In this document: piece after piece, positions 25,269-33,342 of the stretch
How positions within the stretch are numbered: the stretch's first letter is position 1
Layout of the letters: each line of letters starts with the position of its first letter
Assembly (NCBI RefSeq): GCF_002355435.1
Contig: NZ_AP017313.1
Coordinates: 496,001 to 560,000 of the forward strand
Reading direction: 5' to 3'
Origin: Mucilaginibacter gotjawali
Lineage (GTDB): Bacteria; Bacteroidota; Bacteroidia; Sphingobacteriales; Sphingobacteriaceae
Length of the DNA: 64,000 nucleotides
The notes under the pieces: generated by a model
The model's input: only the letters and a program-made list of their open reading frames with translations
What the model was told of the DNA's origin: nothing
Database searches by the model: none
Program-made: the position numbers and the translations under genes

Positions 25269-25276
25269 TATTTTTG
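25269..25276 (+). promoter_or_regulatory. -7 promoter box TATTTTTG, 5 nt before the LytS-type kinase start
   Basis: TATTTTTG fits TAnnTTTG and ends only 5 nt before the ATG at 25282, so this transcript may be nearly leaderless. Confidence 0.4.
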
Positions 25277-25281
25277 AATTG

Positions 25282-26472
25282 ATGAACAGCATAAAAAAGA
25301 GACAGTTAGCGGAGATCGCCATCCATATCCTTTTTTGGATCTCGGTTTTCTATGCCGTTAACGTAGCAACCAGCACAGCCATTACCATCAGGATCAGCCG
25401 CAATAACGCGATAATGGAGCGAAAGGAAATAGTAAGGTTTTTACCTGCCACCTATGGCACATTAGTGCTGTTGGGCATTTTATTTTATGGTAATATTTTT
25501 TGGCTGTTTAAAAAGGTCCTTTCCTTTCGCAGCAACCTTGTGCGTTTCGCCATAGCGTTATGTTGGTTTTTGTTGATTTTTGAGCTCGATAATGTTGCGA
25601 TTAATTTGCTAACCCCGCGCGACCCTGTCAAAATCGGGCCTTCGCCTACCTACCGATTGGATGCTACTTTCAAGTCAAAAAGTGTTCCGTCCGGCCCGCC
25701 GGCAATACCAAAAACCGGGCATGTTGTTCCGGATGACGGGCGTCCCCATTTCATCATGGATATGGTTGACCGGTCGCAACTGATCTTATTGCTGCTATTT
25801 ATAGGTATTATGGGTGTCTCCATTGCTTATTTCTTTTTAAAGGAATGGGCAAAAACCGATGTATTGCGTGTTAAACTGGAGGCTAACCAGTTGAGTACAG
25901 AAGTCAAGTTCCTGCGCTCGCAGATCAACCCGCACTTTCTGTTCAATACACTCAATAACTTGTTTTCGATGGCGCAGGCGAAGGGTAACGATGACCTTGC
26001 CGACGGGATCTCGAAACTATCGGGCATGATGCGCTACATGATTTACGACAGTAATGCCGATAGGGTGCCGCTGAATAAAGAGATTGAATACCTGGAAGAT
26101 TGCATCACGCTAAACAAACTGCGTTACGCTGATGAGGAGGCAAAGGTGACGTTTGATTACCCGGCACAAACTGAGGGTATTTTGGTTGCCCCCATGCTTT
26201 TTATCTCCTTTGTGGAAAATGCCTTTAAACATGGGGTGATCATTGGTCAATCGTCCGAAATTAATATTTCCATTGCAATGGTTAACAAACAATTAGTGTT
26301 TAGCTGCCAGAATACGATTTATAATGTCAGGAAAATGGAAGACGGGAAAGGCGGGATCGGCCTTGAAAATGTAAAAAGAAGATTGGAGTTAGTTTATCCC
26401 GGAAAGTACGAATTGTACATAAAAAACGCTGACAATAGGTATATTGTCAATCTTGGAATTATTTTAGAATGA
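25282..26472 (+). CDS. LytS/YehU-type sensor histidine kinase
   Basis: A 396-residue membrane kinase with about four N-terminal helices (near residues 10-30, 50-75, 80-100, 160-185) and the His_kinase domain. The phospho-acceptor motif is EVKFLRSQINPHFLFNTLNN, and the ATP-binding GHKL part has FVENAFKHG and GKGGIGLENVKRRL. These kinases act with LytTR regulators. The response regulator gene overlaps its end by 4 bp (ATGA), so they are translationally coupled. I chose the ATG at 25282 over a TTG three bases upstream. Confidence 0.92.
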   Translation: MNSIKKRQLAEIAIHILFWISVFYAVNVATSTAITIRISRNNAIMERKEIVRFLPATYGTLVLLGILFYGNIFWLFKKVLSFRSNLVRFAIALCWFLLIFELDNVAINLLTPRDPVKIGPSPTYRLDATFKSKSVPSGPPAIPKTGHVVPDDGRPHFIMDMVDRSQLILLLLFIGIMGVSIAYFFLKEWAKTDVLRVKLEANQLSTEVKFLRSQINPHFLFNTLNNLFSMAQAKGNDDLADGISKLSGMMRYMIYDSNADRVPLNKEIEYLEDCITLNKLRYADEEAKVTFDYPAQTEGILVAPMLFISFVENAFKHGVIIGQSSEINISIAMVNKQLVFSCQNTIYNVRKMEDGKGGIGLENVKRRLELVYPGKYELYIKNADNRYIVNLGIILE

Positions 26473-27167
26473 TAACCTCTATAGCCATTGATGATGAGCC
26501 GAAGGCGCTTGAAGTGATTGAACGTTATTGCCGCAAAACCAGCCTGGTTACCTTGCGGGCCACTTTTCGCGAGCCGGTTAAGGCCATTGAATTCCTGAAC
26601 CGGGAAAAAGTGGACGTTATATTCCTGGACATTAATATGCCGGACATCAGCGGGATACAGCTGGTACAAACCCTGTCGAGCCGGCCGATGATCATTTTTA
26701 CAACCGCTTACAGCCACTACGCTGTAGAAAGTTACGATTTGAATGCCGTCGACTACTTGCTGAAACCTATCACTTTCGAACGCTTTTTAGCAGCAGTAAA
26801 CAAAGCTGAGACCTTTTTGGCGATGAAAAATAAGGCAAGCTTTAAAAGTGAGGTACCGGAAACGATTTTTATAAAAAGCGGCTCGCAAACGCATCACCTT
26901 AAAATAAGCGAGATCCTTTATTTACAGAAGGACGGCAATTATATCACCATCGTTTTAAAGGATAAAAAGATCCTTATCCGCGAAAACATGACCGATATTT
27001 TTGACATTGTCCCGCAAGACGAGTTTGTTAGGGTGCATAAATCATTTGTGGTAGCCATCAGGCATATTGCCATGATAGAAGTTCACCAGTTGATGATCAA
27101 TAATGAAAAGATTCCGATTGGGAGTACCTACCGGGAGCCGTTAAGGATGAGATTGGGGTTGGAATGA
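26469..27167 (+). CDS. LytTR family response regulator
   Basis: A 232-residue regulator with an N-terminal receiver (AIDDEPKALEVIERY; phospho-acceptor Asp54 in IFLDINMPD; Thr in FTTAYSHYAV; Lys in DYLLKPI) and a C-terminal LytTR DNA-binding domain from about residue 135 (IFIKSGSQTHHLKISEILYL, FVRVHKSFVVAIRHI). It is coupled to the kinase by an ATGA overlap. Targets are unknown; the divergent GLPGLI/beta-barrel operon is the obvious neighbour. Confidence 0.93.
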   Translation: MITSIAIDDEPKALEVIERYCRKTSLVTLRATFREPVKAIEFLNREKVDVIFLDINMPDISGIQLVQTLSSRPMIIFTTAYSHYAVESYDLNAVDYLLKPITFERFLAAVNKAETFLAMKNKASFKSEVPETIFIKSGSQTHHLKISEILYLQKDGNYITIVLKDKKILIRENMTDIFDIVPQDEFVRVHKSFVVAIRHIAMIEVHQLMINNEKIPIGSTYREPLRMRLGLE

Positions 27168-27171
27168 GGAA

Positions 27172-27292
27172 TTAGTGGCAGTTATTAGTAGCAGTAGCAG
27201 TTTTTGCTTGTTATAAATCTAACTGATATTGCTACTTTTACACCGCCGCTAATATTTATTCGACTGCTACTGCTACTTACCCCTGCTACTAA
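27172..27292. repeat. Inverted pair of AGTAGC-word arrays between convergent genes
   Basis: AGTAGCAGTAGCAGT at 27187-27201 and its exact reverse complement ACTGCTACTGCTACT at 27263-27277 face each other across a ~61-bp core, with weaker word copies outside. The arms together could form a long hairpin and may end transcription from both convergent genes. Confidence 0.75.
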
Positions 27293-27936
27293 AACAATCT
27301 GTCCTTCATCACCAGCGTACCCGCCAGCATATCATGCATACACTGCTGTGTTTTGTTAAAGAAACTGAAAATGTAGCCTAAAAAAAATGGGGCTACAGAA
27401 AATAGCTTGGCCACGTTTCGCCATAGCGACCGGCCGAAGCTGATGCGTTTGCCTTCCATATCACAAACTTTTATCCGGATAAGCTGCTTGCCGAACGTTG
27501 CCTGTTTCGCCGAGCATTCCATAACGATATGATAGATAATCTTTACCAGTGGAACGATAACTGCCAGGCTAAAGGCTACCATGATGCGCTGCGCCTGATC
27601 CTGAATAAATACCGAAACGATAAATGCAATAGGTACACACACCAGTAGAACGAAAAACCAATCCAGCGCGGACGCTGTTAGCCTTTGATCAAAACTGCCG
27701 AAATATTGGGGGATGACGGCTTCCTTTTTAAAACCAAAAAGCTCACGGAGTTCTGCAACTTCATGAGCTTGTTTATAATCGTCCATGCCTTCAGTACGTA
27801 CAAAATCGGCAGGTTTTATTTTCAGGGCCTTTAACTGTTCAATGCTGTACGGTCCTTCGGGTTTACCATTGATAACGAGGAGGTAGGTATTACCTTTGTT
27901 GGAAGGTTGCAAAGTTGAAATGTTTAAAGGTTGCAT
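27289..27936 (-). CDS. RDD family membrane protein with N-terminal GYF_2-like domain (paralogue)
   Basis: A 215-residue protein laid out like the one at 18284: GYF_2-type residues of about 16-70 (YLLVINGKPEGPYSIEQLKA), then an RDD domain (FDQRLTASALDWFFVLLVCV) with three or four helices and FGKQLIRIKVCDMEGKRISF. Its first 13 residues (MQPLNISTLQPSN) are encoded by the upstream word-array repeat, and no other ATG is available, so the repeat seems to have supplied the start codon. Both ends of this gene lie within inverted word-array loci. Confidence 0.8.
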   Translation of the reverse strand: MQPLNISTLQPSNKGNTYLLVINGKPEGPYSIEQLKALKIKPADFVRTEGMDDYKQAHEVAELRELFGFKKEAVIPQYFGSFDQRLTASALDWFFVLLVCVPIAFIVSVFIQDQAQRIMVAFSLAVIVPLVKIIYHIVMECSAKQATFGKQLIRIKVCDMEGKRISFGRSLWRNVAKLFSVAPFFLGYIFSFFNKTQQCMHDMLAGTLVMKDRLF

Positions 27937-27990
27937 AGCTCTTCAAAATTAACATTTCAACCTTACAACTTTACAACATTTTAACTTTGC
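27898..27990. repeat. Inverted pair of AAGTTGAAA-word arrays
   Basis: The left arm (27898-27935) has words GGTTGCA, AAGTTGAA, ATGTTTAA and AGGTTGC. The right arm (27950-27990) is its inverse (AACATTTCAACCTTACAAC...). GCAAAGTTGAAATGTT pairs 15 of 16 with the other side across a ~15-bp core. The left arm is coding for the start of the RDD protein. Confidence 0.7.
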
Positions 27991-28971
27991 TTAATACTTG
28001 TTTACTTTAAAGCCTGATACAATGCCTTTAATATGGATGTGTATCTTGTTTTTTGCAGCAGCAAACCCGGTAGTTTCATGCCTGCTGTCGCCCACGTCAT
28101 TAAAGCCTTCAAAATCATTGCCTGATAAGCCTGTGTCTGTTTCAATCTCACAGGCAGCATTTTGCGGGATCAGGATCCTGACATCCGAGGCTGCATTTGA
28201 TACTTCAACATTGGTCGATTCGAGCGGGTCTCCTAATTTAACAGTGAATGAACCTGCGGCGCCGTTTAATTTAAGTTCCTTTACTTTGAATTTTGAAAGG
28301 TCGAAATCAAGTTTGGCAGCTGCGGCGTCAGCGTGGATCTCCCATATTGGGTTGGTGTTTAAGCTGAAGTCGGCCCTGCTTTTATCTGAGTCAAAGTTAG
28401 CGCCATTGCGGTCTTTCATATGAAAATTAACCACGTAAACAGAGTCTTCATCCTTTGAGCTGGTAAGTATGTAACGGTTTGAATTATCGCGGGTAGCGGC
28501 GCTGAACAACTGATCAGTAGTGCCCGATAAATAATAGCTTGTTGCGCCACCACTTACGTTCAAACGGGCAACTTTAATCCTGGCATTATAAGGTTCGTTA
28601 AATACCCCGTTAACCGCCGGTTTAACATCACCTTTGTCGTTATCGTCGTTATTATCATCTGAGTTGTTGTCATCGTTGTCGTCGTTATTGTTCCAGTTGA
28701 TATGACTGCCAGGCCAAAAACTATAGCGGTCGCCAAAGTTGCCGAACAATACCAGCCCGAAGCCAAACACCACCACCGAAATTTTCAGGACGGATGCCCA
28801 GGGCGATTTGTTATGTGCGAACAGGAGGTTTATACCCCCGATAACCAGGAATATTGGCCACAGGCGGAAGATATTCCACCAATGAAAGTGCAGGTAACCG
28901 TAATTGGCCAGCAGGATGGCTGCCCCTATAAGCACCAGGATTACACCCGGGATCAGTTTATCGTTCTTCAT
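27991..28971 (-). CDS. LiaF-like envelope-stress membrane protein
   Basis: A 326-residue protein. An N-terminal LiaI/LiaF-type region has about four helices (residues 7-24, 31-50, 56-62, 62-78; LIPGVILVLIGAAILLANYG). A very acidic Asp/Asn-rich linker lies at about 93-116 (DDNDDNNSDDNNDDN). The C-terminal beta-rich toast-rack-like domain at 125-320 has the AASDVRILIPQ pattern. Proteins of this type are linked to cell-envelope stress responses. The PspC-domain gene starts 33 bp upstream on the same strand and is probably in the same operon. The linker's low complexity is notable. Confidence 0.85.
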   Translation of the reverse strand: MKNDKLIPGVILVLIGAAILLANYGYLHFHWWNIFRLWPIFLVIGGINLLFAHNKSPWASVLKISVVVFGFGLVLFGNFGDRYSFWPGSHINWNNNDDNDDNNSDDNNDDNDKGDVKPAVNGVFNEPYNARIKVARLNVSGGATSYYLSGTTDQLFSAATRDNSNRYILTSSKDEDSVYVVNFHMKDRNGANFDSDKSRADFSLNTNPIWEIHADAAAAKLDFDLSKFKVKELKLNGAAGSFTVKLGDPLESTNVEVSNAASDVRILIPQNAACEIETDTGLSGNDFEGFNDVGDSRHETTGFAAAKNKIHIHIKGIVSGFKVNKY

Positions 28972-29003
28972 GATCTTTAATTTTAATTGGCTATCAGTTT
29001 TAT

Positions 29004-29603
29004 TTATTCAGCAGCTGCAGTATTTTCAGTTGCGGGCGGAATGTCGTTAGTATTATCCGGGTCTTTTTTGGCGGGCTGTTCCTCTGCAGTATTTCCCCAC
29101 ACTTGCCGGGTTTGACCGCTTGCAATCAGCGCCAGGCCTATTACAACAAATACAACGGGCCATAATCTTTCAAAATCAAAATCGGGTATCAGGTCGTAAT
29201 TGTCAATCAAAATACCGGCCCCTATCATAATAAGCACTACCCCTACAATAATGCCCGCGTTTGACCTTTGTTTTGGCGGCATATTGGTCACCGGGTCGGT
29301 TTTATACTGGCTGCCGGCAAAAGGGTTGCTTTGCTCATACGGCGGGGTAAAAGTTGAGCCGGGCTGTTGTGGCGGAACGGTATAATCAACACCCTGGCTG
29401 CCAAATCCGTTATACGGATATCCTTTTTTTGGAAGCACTATCCACAGTACAATGTAAGGGATAAAGCCTACGCCGCCCGCAAAAAAGGCGAACGCAAAAA
29501 TCAGGCGGACAATGGTAGGATCCATTTCGAAGTACTCTGCCAGTCCTGCGCAAACGCCACCTATTACCTTGTGGTATTCGTCGCGATATAGTTTTTTGTT
29601 CAT
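29004..29603 (-). CDS. PspC domain-containing protein
   Basis: A 199-residue membrane protein. The N-terminal PspC domain (KLYRDEYHKVIGGVCAGLAE, with helix IVRLIFAFAFFAGGVGFIPY and VLWIVLPKK) covers residues 1-62. A Pro/Gln-rich linker and one or two further helices (about 112-130 and 140-160; RLWPVVFVVIGLALI) with a LiaI-like look follow. PspC proteins sense membrane stress. It lies just upstream of the LiaF-like gene and is probably the first gene of a two-gene stress operon. Confidence 0.88.
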   Translation of the reverse strand: MNKKLYRDEYHKVIGGVCAGLAEYFEMDPTIVRLIFAFAFFAGGVGFIPYIVLWIVLPKKGYPYNGFGSQGVDYTVPPQQPGSTFTPPYEQSNPFAGSQYKTDPVTNMPPKQRSNAGIIVGVVLIMIGAGILIDNYDLIPDFDFERLWPVVFVVIGLALIASGQTRQVWGNTAEEQPAKKDPDNTNDIPPATENTAAAE

Positions 29604-29629
29604 TTTATTATTATTTTTTAGTGTTGATC

Positions 29630-30334
29630 TTATATTTGGCCAAAGGCCGGTTTAATTATTATTTCATCTACATTGGCGCCAGGACTCATTTTATAAGCAT
29701 TAACAATAGCCGAGGCGATATCTTCTGGCAGTACCATTTTATCTTTATCTACCTGCATACCATCCCATGATGCGGTAAGTGTTGAGCCCGGGATAACTGC
29801 GGTAACCTTTACACCATATGGCTGCATCTCCAAACGCATTACTTTGCTGAGACCGAGCAGCGCGTATTTTGTTACACTGTAGGTACCAGCCTCAGCAATA
29901 GGGGTTAGTGACGCTACCGAACAGATGGTGAAGATATGCCCGCTGCGTGCCGTCATAAGTTTTTTACCGAAATAGCGGTAAAGCTCATAAGCCGGCGCCA
30001 GGTTGGTATTTACCTGTTTGGTAAAAGCGTCTTCCGTATCATCCAGTATGCTGGAGTAAGTATACATTCCAACATTGTTTACTATAATACTTATGGTGCC
30101 CAACTCAACTTCTGCTTCAAGCGCAAATGCTTTCACCTGTTCTTTTATGCTGCAATCGGTTACCGAAGTAAATATTTTTATTTTAGGGTTGAGGGCAGTT
30201 AATTCGGCTTTAACGGCCGCGAGTTCATCGCTGTTCCTGGAGCAGATGGCAAGGTTGATGCCTTCATTAGCAAAAGCTATTGCTATTGCTTTTCCCATTC
30301 CTTTTGTTGCTGCGGTGATAATTGCGTTTTTCAT
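29630..30334 (-). CDS. Short-chain dehydrogenase/reductase
   Basis: A 234-residue SDR. The NAD(P)-binding glycine motif TAATKGMGKAIAIAFANEGI is at the N-terminus; NNVGMYTY provides NNxG; catalytic Ser is in ICSVASLTP and the YxxxK motif is YSVTKYA, at about residues 151-155. The first Gly of the usual TGxxxGxG is Ala here (TAATKGMG), a known variant. The substrate is unknown. It is monocistronic. The 223 bp upstream show no feature. Confidence 0.9.
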   Translation of the reverse strand: MKNAIITAATKGMGKAIAIAFANEGINLAICSRNSDELAAVKAELTALNPKIKIFTSVTDCSIKEQVKAFALEAEVELGTISIIVNNVGMYTYSSILDDTEDAFTKQVNTNLAPAYELYRYFGKKLMTARSGHIFTICSVASLTPIAEAGTYSVTKYALLGLSKVMRLEMQPYGVKVTAVIPGSTLTASWDGMQVDKDKMVLPEDIASAIVNAYKMSPGANVDEIIIKPAFGQI

Positions 30335-30557
30335 TTTGTTACTCTGTAAAGTTTAAATGTTAAAGTTAGCACTGTAACGATACATCCATCAACTTTACTG
30401 AAACAAATCTAATTGATAATGCTGCAGGTGTAATTAACCGATTGGCAAAGCAGGTCAAATTTTCGGTAAACAGGGGGAAAGTAGCGGTAAACGCGAAAGA
30501 GATTCCTTGGCGGCGCATTAATCCAATCAATTGTACAGGAAAAATGCTGTTTCTGGA

Positions 30558-30995
30558 TCAATAAAAAATAGAATTGTTGGTCTCTGCGCTAGGGTTCTTT
30601 TCCTTTACCTTATCCATAAAAAAACCTAAGGTTTTATAAACTGGAAAAAAAGTTACCGATCGCCCGTCACCGTTATTGTCGGTAAAAAAGATCTCCCAGA
30701 AATGCATTTTATTCAGCGTAAAAGAGGTTAATTTGACCGCTGTCACTAGTTTTAAAGGGATCTCTTCATATGCTCCTTTCGCGGTTAAATACATGTTTTC
30801 ATTATCAAAGTTAATAACCGCTGAATGGTGGATCTTGTAAGCGATAAAGATCGAGATTATTGCGATCGGACCCGCTATCAATACCGTTTGGTAGTCGGTT
30901 AGGTAAATGATCGTGATATACAAACAAAACAATCCAATAAAACCCAGTTCATATTTAAACGGCTGCAGATTGCGGGTTAGTCTTGATCGTTCCAT
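30558..30995 (-). CDS. Hypothetical membrane protein with PH-like C-terminal domain
   Basis: A 145-residue protein with two adjacent helices at about residues 15-32 and 36-51 (GLFCLYITIIYLTDYQ, AGPIAIISIFIAYKI) and a C-terminal beta-rich domain (VINFDNENMYLTAKGAYEEI) typical of small PH-like proteins. Function unknown. It starts 12 bp after the end of the GtrA gene on the same strand, so the two may be cotranscribed. Confidence 0.65.
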   Translation of the reverse strand: MERSRLTRNLQPFKYELGFIGLFCLYITIIYLTDYQTVLIAGPIAIISIFIAYKIHHSAVINFDNENMYLTAKGAYEEIPLKLVTAVKLTSFTLNKMHFWEIFFTDNNGDGRSVTFFPVYKTLGFFMDKVKEKNPSAETNNSIFY

Positions 30996-31007
30996 GATAG
31001 GTTTGTT

Positions 31008-31514
31008 TTAAGCTTTGTTATGCGGCTTTAACTTAAAGAAAAAATAAGTCTGGCTGGTATAGCTGAAGATGGTGATCAAAACGGTGGTTAGTATTTTTGA
31101 AGGCGTGGCATACCATCCGAAATAATCTACAAAAAGCTTTAAAAACAAATAGTTAAACACAACGCATATCAGCACAACGATGATATACCTCACCAGTTGT
31201 GTATGCCGTTTTAAGCCGGAATGCTGGAAAACGATATAGCGGTTAAGGTAAAAGCCTGAAGGCAAGCTAAAGCAGAAAGCGAAAAATAAGGAGGCGATGT
31301 GAGGGCTGAGCGTTAACGGGCCCAGTGCCAGGTTCCGTTTGTTAAATATAAAATGATAGCTTAGGGTAAAAAGGCCAATATCAAAAGCGGTATTTACCCC
31401 GCCGCAAGCCGCATACCTGAATGTTTGCAAAGGCATGATCTTATTAAACGGGGTATAAAAAAAATCAATGCTGTGTAAAATATTCCGCCGCAGGGCATGG
31501 TGTACGTTTCTCAT
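31008..31514 (-). CDS. GtrA family membrane protein
   Basis: A 168-residue protein with four transmembrane helices (about residues 31-52, 62-88, 98-125, 132-156) and the GtrA start FFYTPFNKIMPLQTFRYAAC-GG and late KFLVV-like region FFFKLK. GtrA proteins are thought to flip lipid-linked sugars for surface polysaccharides. The start at 31514 fits the longer Bacteroidota version; an ATG at 31436 would remove the first 26 residues. The gene upstream across 235 bp is on the other strand. Confidence 0.9.
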   Translation of the reverse strand: MRNVHHALRRNILHSIDFFYTPFNKIMPLQTFRYAACGGVNTAFDIGLFTLSYHFIFNKRNLALGPLTLSPHIASLFFAFCFSLPSGFYLNRYIVFQHSGLKRHTQLVRYIIVVLICVVFNYLFLKLFVDYFGWYATPSKILTTVLITIFSYTSQTYFFFKLKPHNKA

Positions 31515-31749
31515 CCAGGTTGATTTATTGTTTTTGCAATATTTAAACGGAAACTAATTTACGATATGGATCGACAGGAAAGGACATGTAAAGCTAATAT
31601 TTTAGATTATTTAGATAGTATTAAATAAAACTCTTAAGTCAGTACAATGTTAAAGTATTGGTTTTAGCCTGCATAAAGGCTACTAAAATTAAGCCCGATT
31701 GAATTACCACGACAAATTATAGTATTTTTAGCCGATTTTTAATTGATAG

Positions 31750-32481
31750 ATGTTTCATAGTTTAGGACGATACATACTTTTACTTCGTTTAAGTTTCCGC
31801 AAACCCGAAAAGTTCAGTGTTTACTGGGACGAGATCATGCGCGAAATGGTATCCATAGGCATAGGTTCTTTAGGGATCATTGCTATTATCTCGGTTTTTA
31901 TCGGCGCGGTTGCCGCTATCCAGGTAGCTTTCCAGTTATTAAGCCCTTATATTTCAAAATCGGTGGTGGGCAGTATTTCGCGCGATTCAACCATTCTTGA
32001 ATTTAGCCCAACTATCTCGGCCCTCGTACTCGCCGGGCGGGTGGGCTCCAGTATTGCTTCCCAAATTGGCACCATGCGGGTAACAGAACAAATTGATGCT
32101 TTAGAAATAATGGGCGTAAATGCCCCCGGCTACCTGATAGCACCGAAGATTATTGCGGGTTTAACAATGATCCCGCTGTTAACCATTACTTCGGTAATCC
32201 TTGGTTTGTCTGGCGGCTATATTGCTTGCGCAGCATCGCGTGATATTGCCACGGCTGATTATGTTTTGGGTTTACAAAATGGGTTTAACCCCGTAATTGT
32301 TACGGTATGTGCCGTAAAATCTATAGCATTTGGCTTTATTATAACCTCGGTTTGTTCGTATTTTGGGTTTTATACATCAGGCGGATCGCTTGAAGTTGGC
32401 CAATCGGCTACAAAAGGTGTTGTTTTCAGTTGTATCTGGATCTTGTTTGCTGACCTCGTTATTTCAAGCCTCCTGTTATGA
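31750..32481 (+). CDS. MlaE family ABC transporter permease
   Basis: A 243-residue permease with five or six helices. The family block is RDSTILEFSPTISALVLAGR followed by VGSSIASQIGTMRVTEQIDA-LEIMGVN. These transporters move phospholipids between the inner and outer membranes. The ATPase gene overlaps its end by 4 bp. No MlaD (MCE) gene follows directly; the next gene is unrelated, so the substrate-binding part must be elsewhere. Confidence 0.92.
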   Translation: MFHSLGRYILLLRLSFRKPEKFSVYWDEIMREMVSIGIGSLGIIAIISVFIGAVAAIQVAFQLLSPYISKSVVGSISRDSTILEFSPTISALVLAGRVGSSIASQIGTMRVTEQIDALEIMGVNAPGYLIAPKIIAGLTMIPLLTITSVILGLSGGYIACAASRDIATADYVLGLQNGFNPVIVTVCAVKSIAFGFIITSVCSYFGFYTSGGSLEVGQSATKGVVFSCIWILFADLVISSLLL

Positions 32482-33230
32482 TTGAAATTGTTGATATTTA
32501 TAAAACCTTCGGTGAAAACGCGGTGCTTAAAGGCATAAGCGCCAATTTTAAAGCGGGCAAAAACAACCTGATTATTGGCAGTTCCGGTTCGGGGAAAACT
32601 ACGTTGTTAAAATGTATTGTAGGCTTGCATGAACCAACAAAAGGAGAAGTGTATTACGATAAGGAGAATTTTACATCGATGAATTTTGAAGGGCGTGTAC
32701 CAATCCGTAAGCAGATAGGGATGCTTTTTCAAAACTCCGCATTGTTTGACTCTATGACCGTTGAGCAAAATATCATCTTCCCGCTAAATTTATTTACCGA
32801 AATGTCAAAGTCAGAAAAACTTGACAGGGCTAACTTTTGTTTAAAACGGGTAAACCTGGAAGGGAAAAATAAACTTTATCCTTCAGAGCTTTCAGGCGGG
32901 ATGAAAAAGAGGGTAGGCATAGCCAGGGCCATATCCATGCAGCCCAAATACCTTTTTGTGGATGAACCCAACTCGGGCCTCGACCCCAAAACAGCTATCC
33001 TGATCGATGAACTGATCAACGAAATAACCGAAGAATTTAAAACCACTACGGTAGTGGTAACCCATGATATGAATTCAGTAATGGGGATTGGCGATAATAT
33101 TATATTTTTGCATAACGGCGAAAAATGGTGGGAAGGTTCCAATCACCAGATCGCGCATACAGATAATAAAGAACTGAACTCCTTTGTATTTGCCAGCAAG
33201 TTTATGCAGGCAGCGCGGGAGAAGCTTTAG
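32478..33230 (+). CDS. MlaF-type ABC transporter ATP-binding protein
   Basis: A 250-residue ATPase. Walker A is [11 protein letters not shown], the signature is LSGGMKKRVGIARAI, Walker B is YLFVDEPNSGLDP and the H-loop is VVTHDM. The C-terminal region past about 220 is longer than in simple ATPases, as in MlaF. It overlaps the MlaE gene by ATGA, indicating a coupled pair that powers lipid transport. An AGTC-word array begins 1 bp past its stop. Confidence 0.93.
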   Translation: MIEIVDIYKTFGENAVLKGISANFKAGKNNLIIGSSGSGKTTLLKCIVGLHEPTKGEVYYDKENFTSMNFEGRVPIRKQIGMLFQNSALFDSMTVEQNIIFPLNLFTEMSKSEKLDRANFCLKRVNLEGKNKLYPSELSGGMKKRVGIARAISMQPKYLFVDEPNSGLDPKTAILIDELINEITEEFKTTTVVVTHDMNSVMGIGDNIIFLHNGEKWWEGSNHQIAHTDNKELNSFVFASKFMQAAREKL

Positions 33231-33231
33231 A

Positions 33232-33340
33232 AAGTCTTTAGTCCGGAGTCGTAAGTCATAAGTTAGTTTATTTCATATTCCTATATTTGCAAAATCTTAA
33301 GTGCTTTATCCGGACTTAGGACTCAAGACTTAAGACTAAA
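33232..33340. repeat. Inverted pair of AGTCTTA-word arrays around a promoter box
   Basis: Left arm 33232-33266: AAGTCTTTAGTCCGGAGTCG and further AAGTC words. The right arm (33297-33340) is the inverse (TCCGGACTTAGGACTCAAGA...). The core holds TATATTTG. This is the clearest case of word arrays directly bracketing a likely promoter. Confidence 0.75.
33282..33289 (+). promoter_or_regulatory. -7 promoter box TATATTTG for the methyltransferase gene
   Basis: TATATTTG is a full TAnnTTTG match in the core between two inverted word arrays, 53 nt before the ATG at 33343. The right array would be the leader RNA. Confidence 0.5.
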
Positions 33341-33342
33341 AA

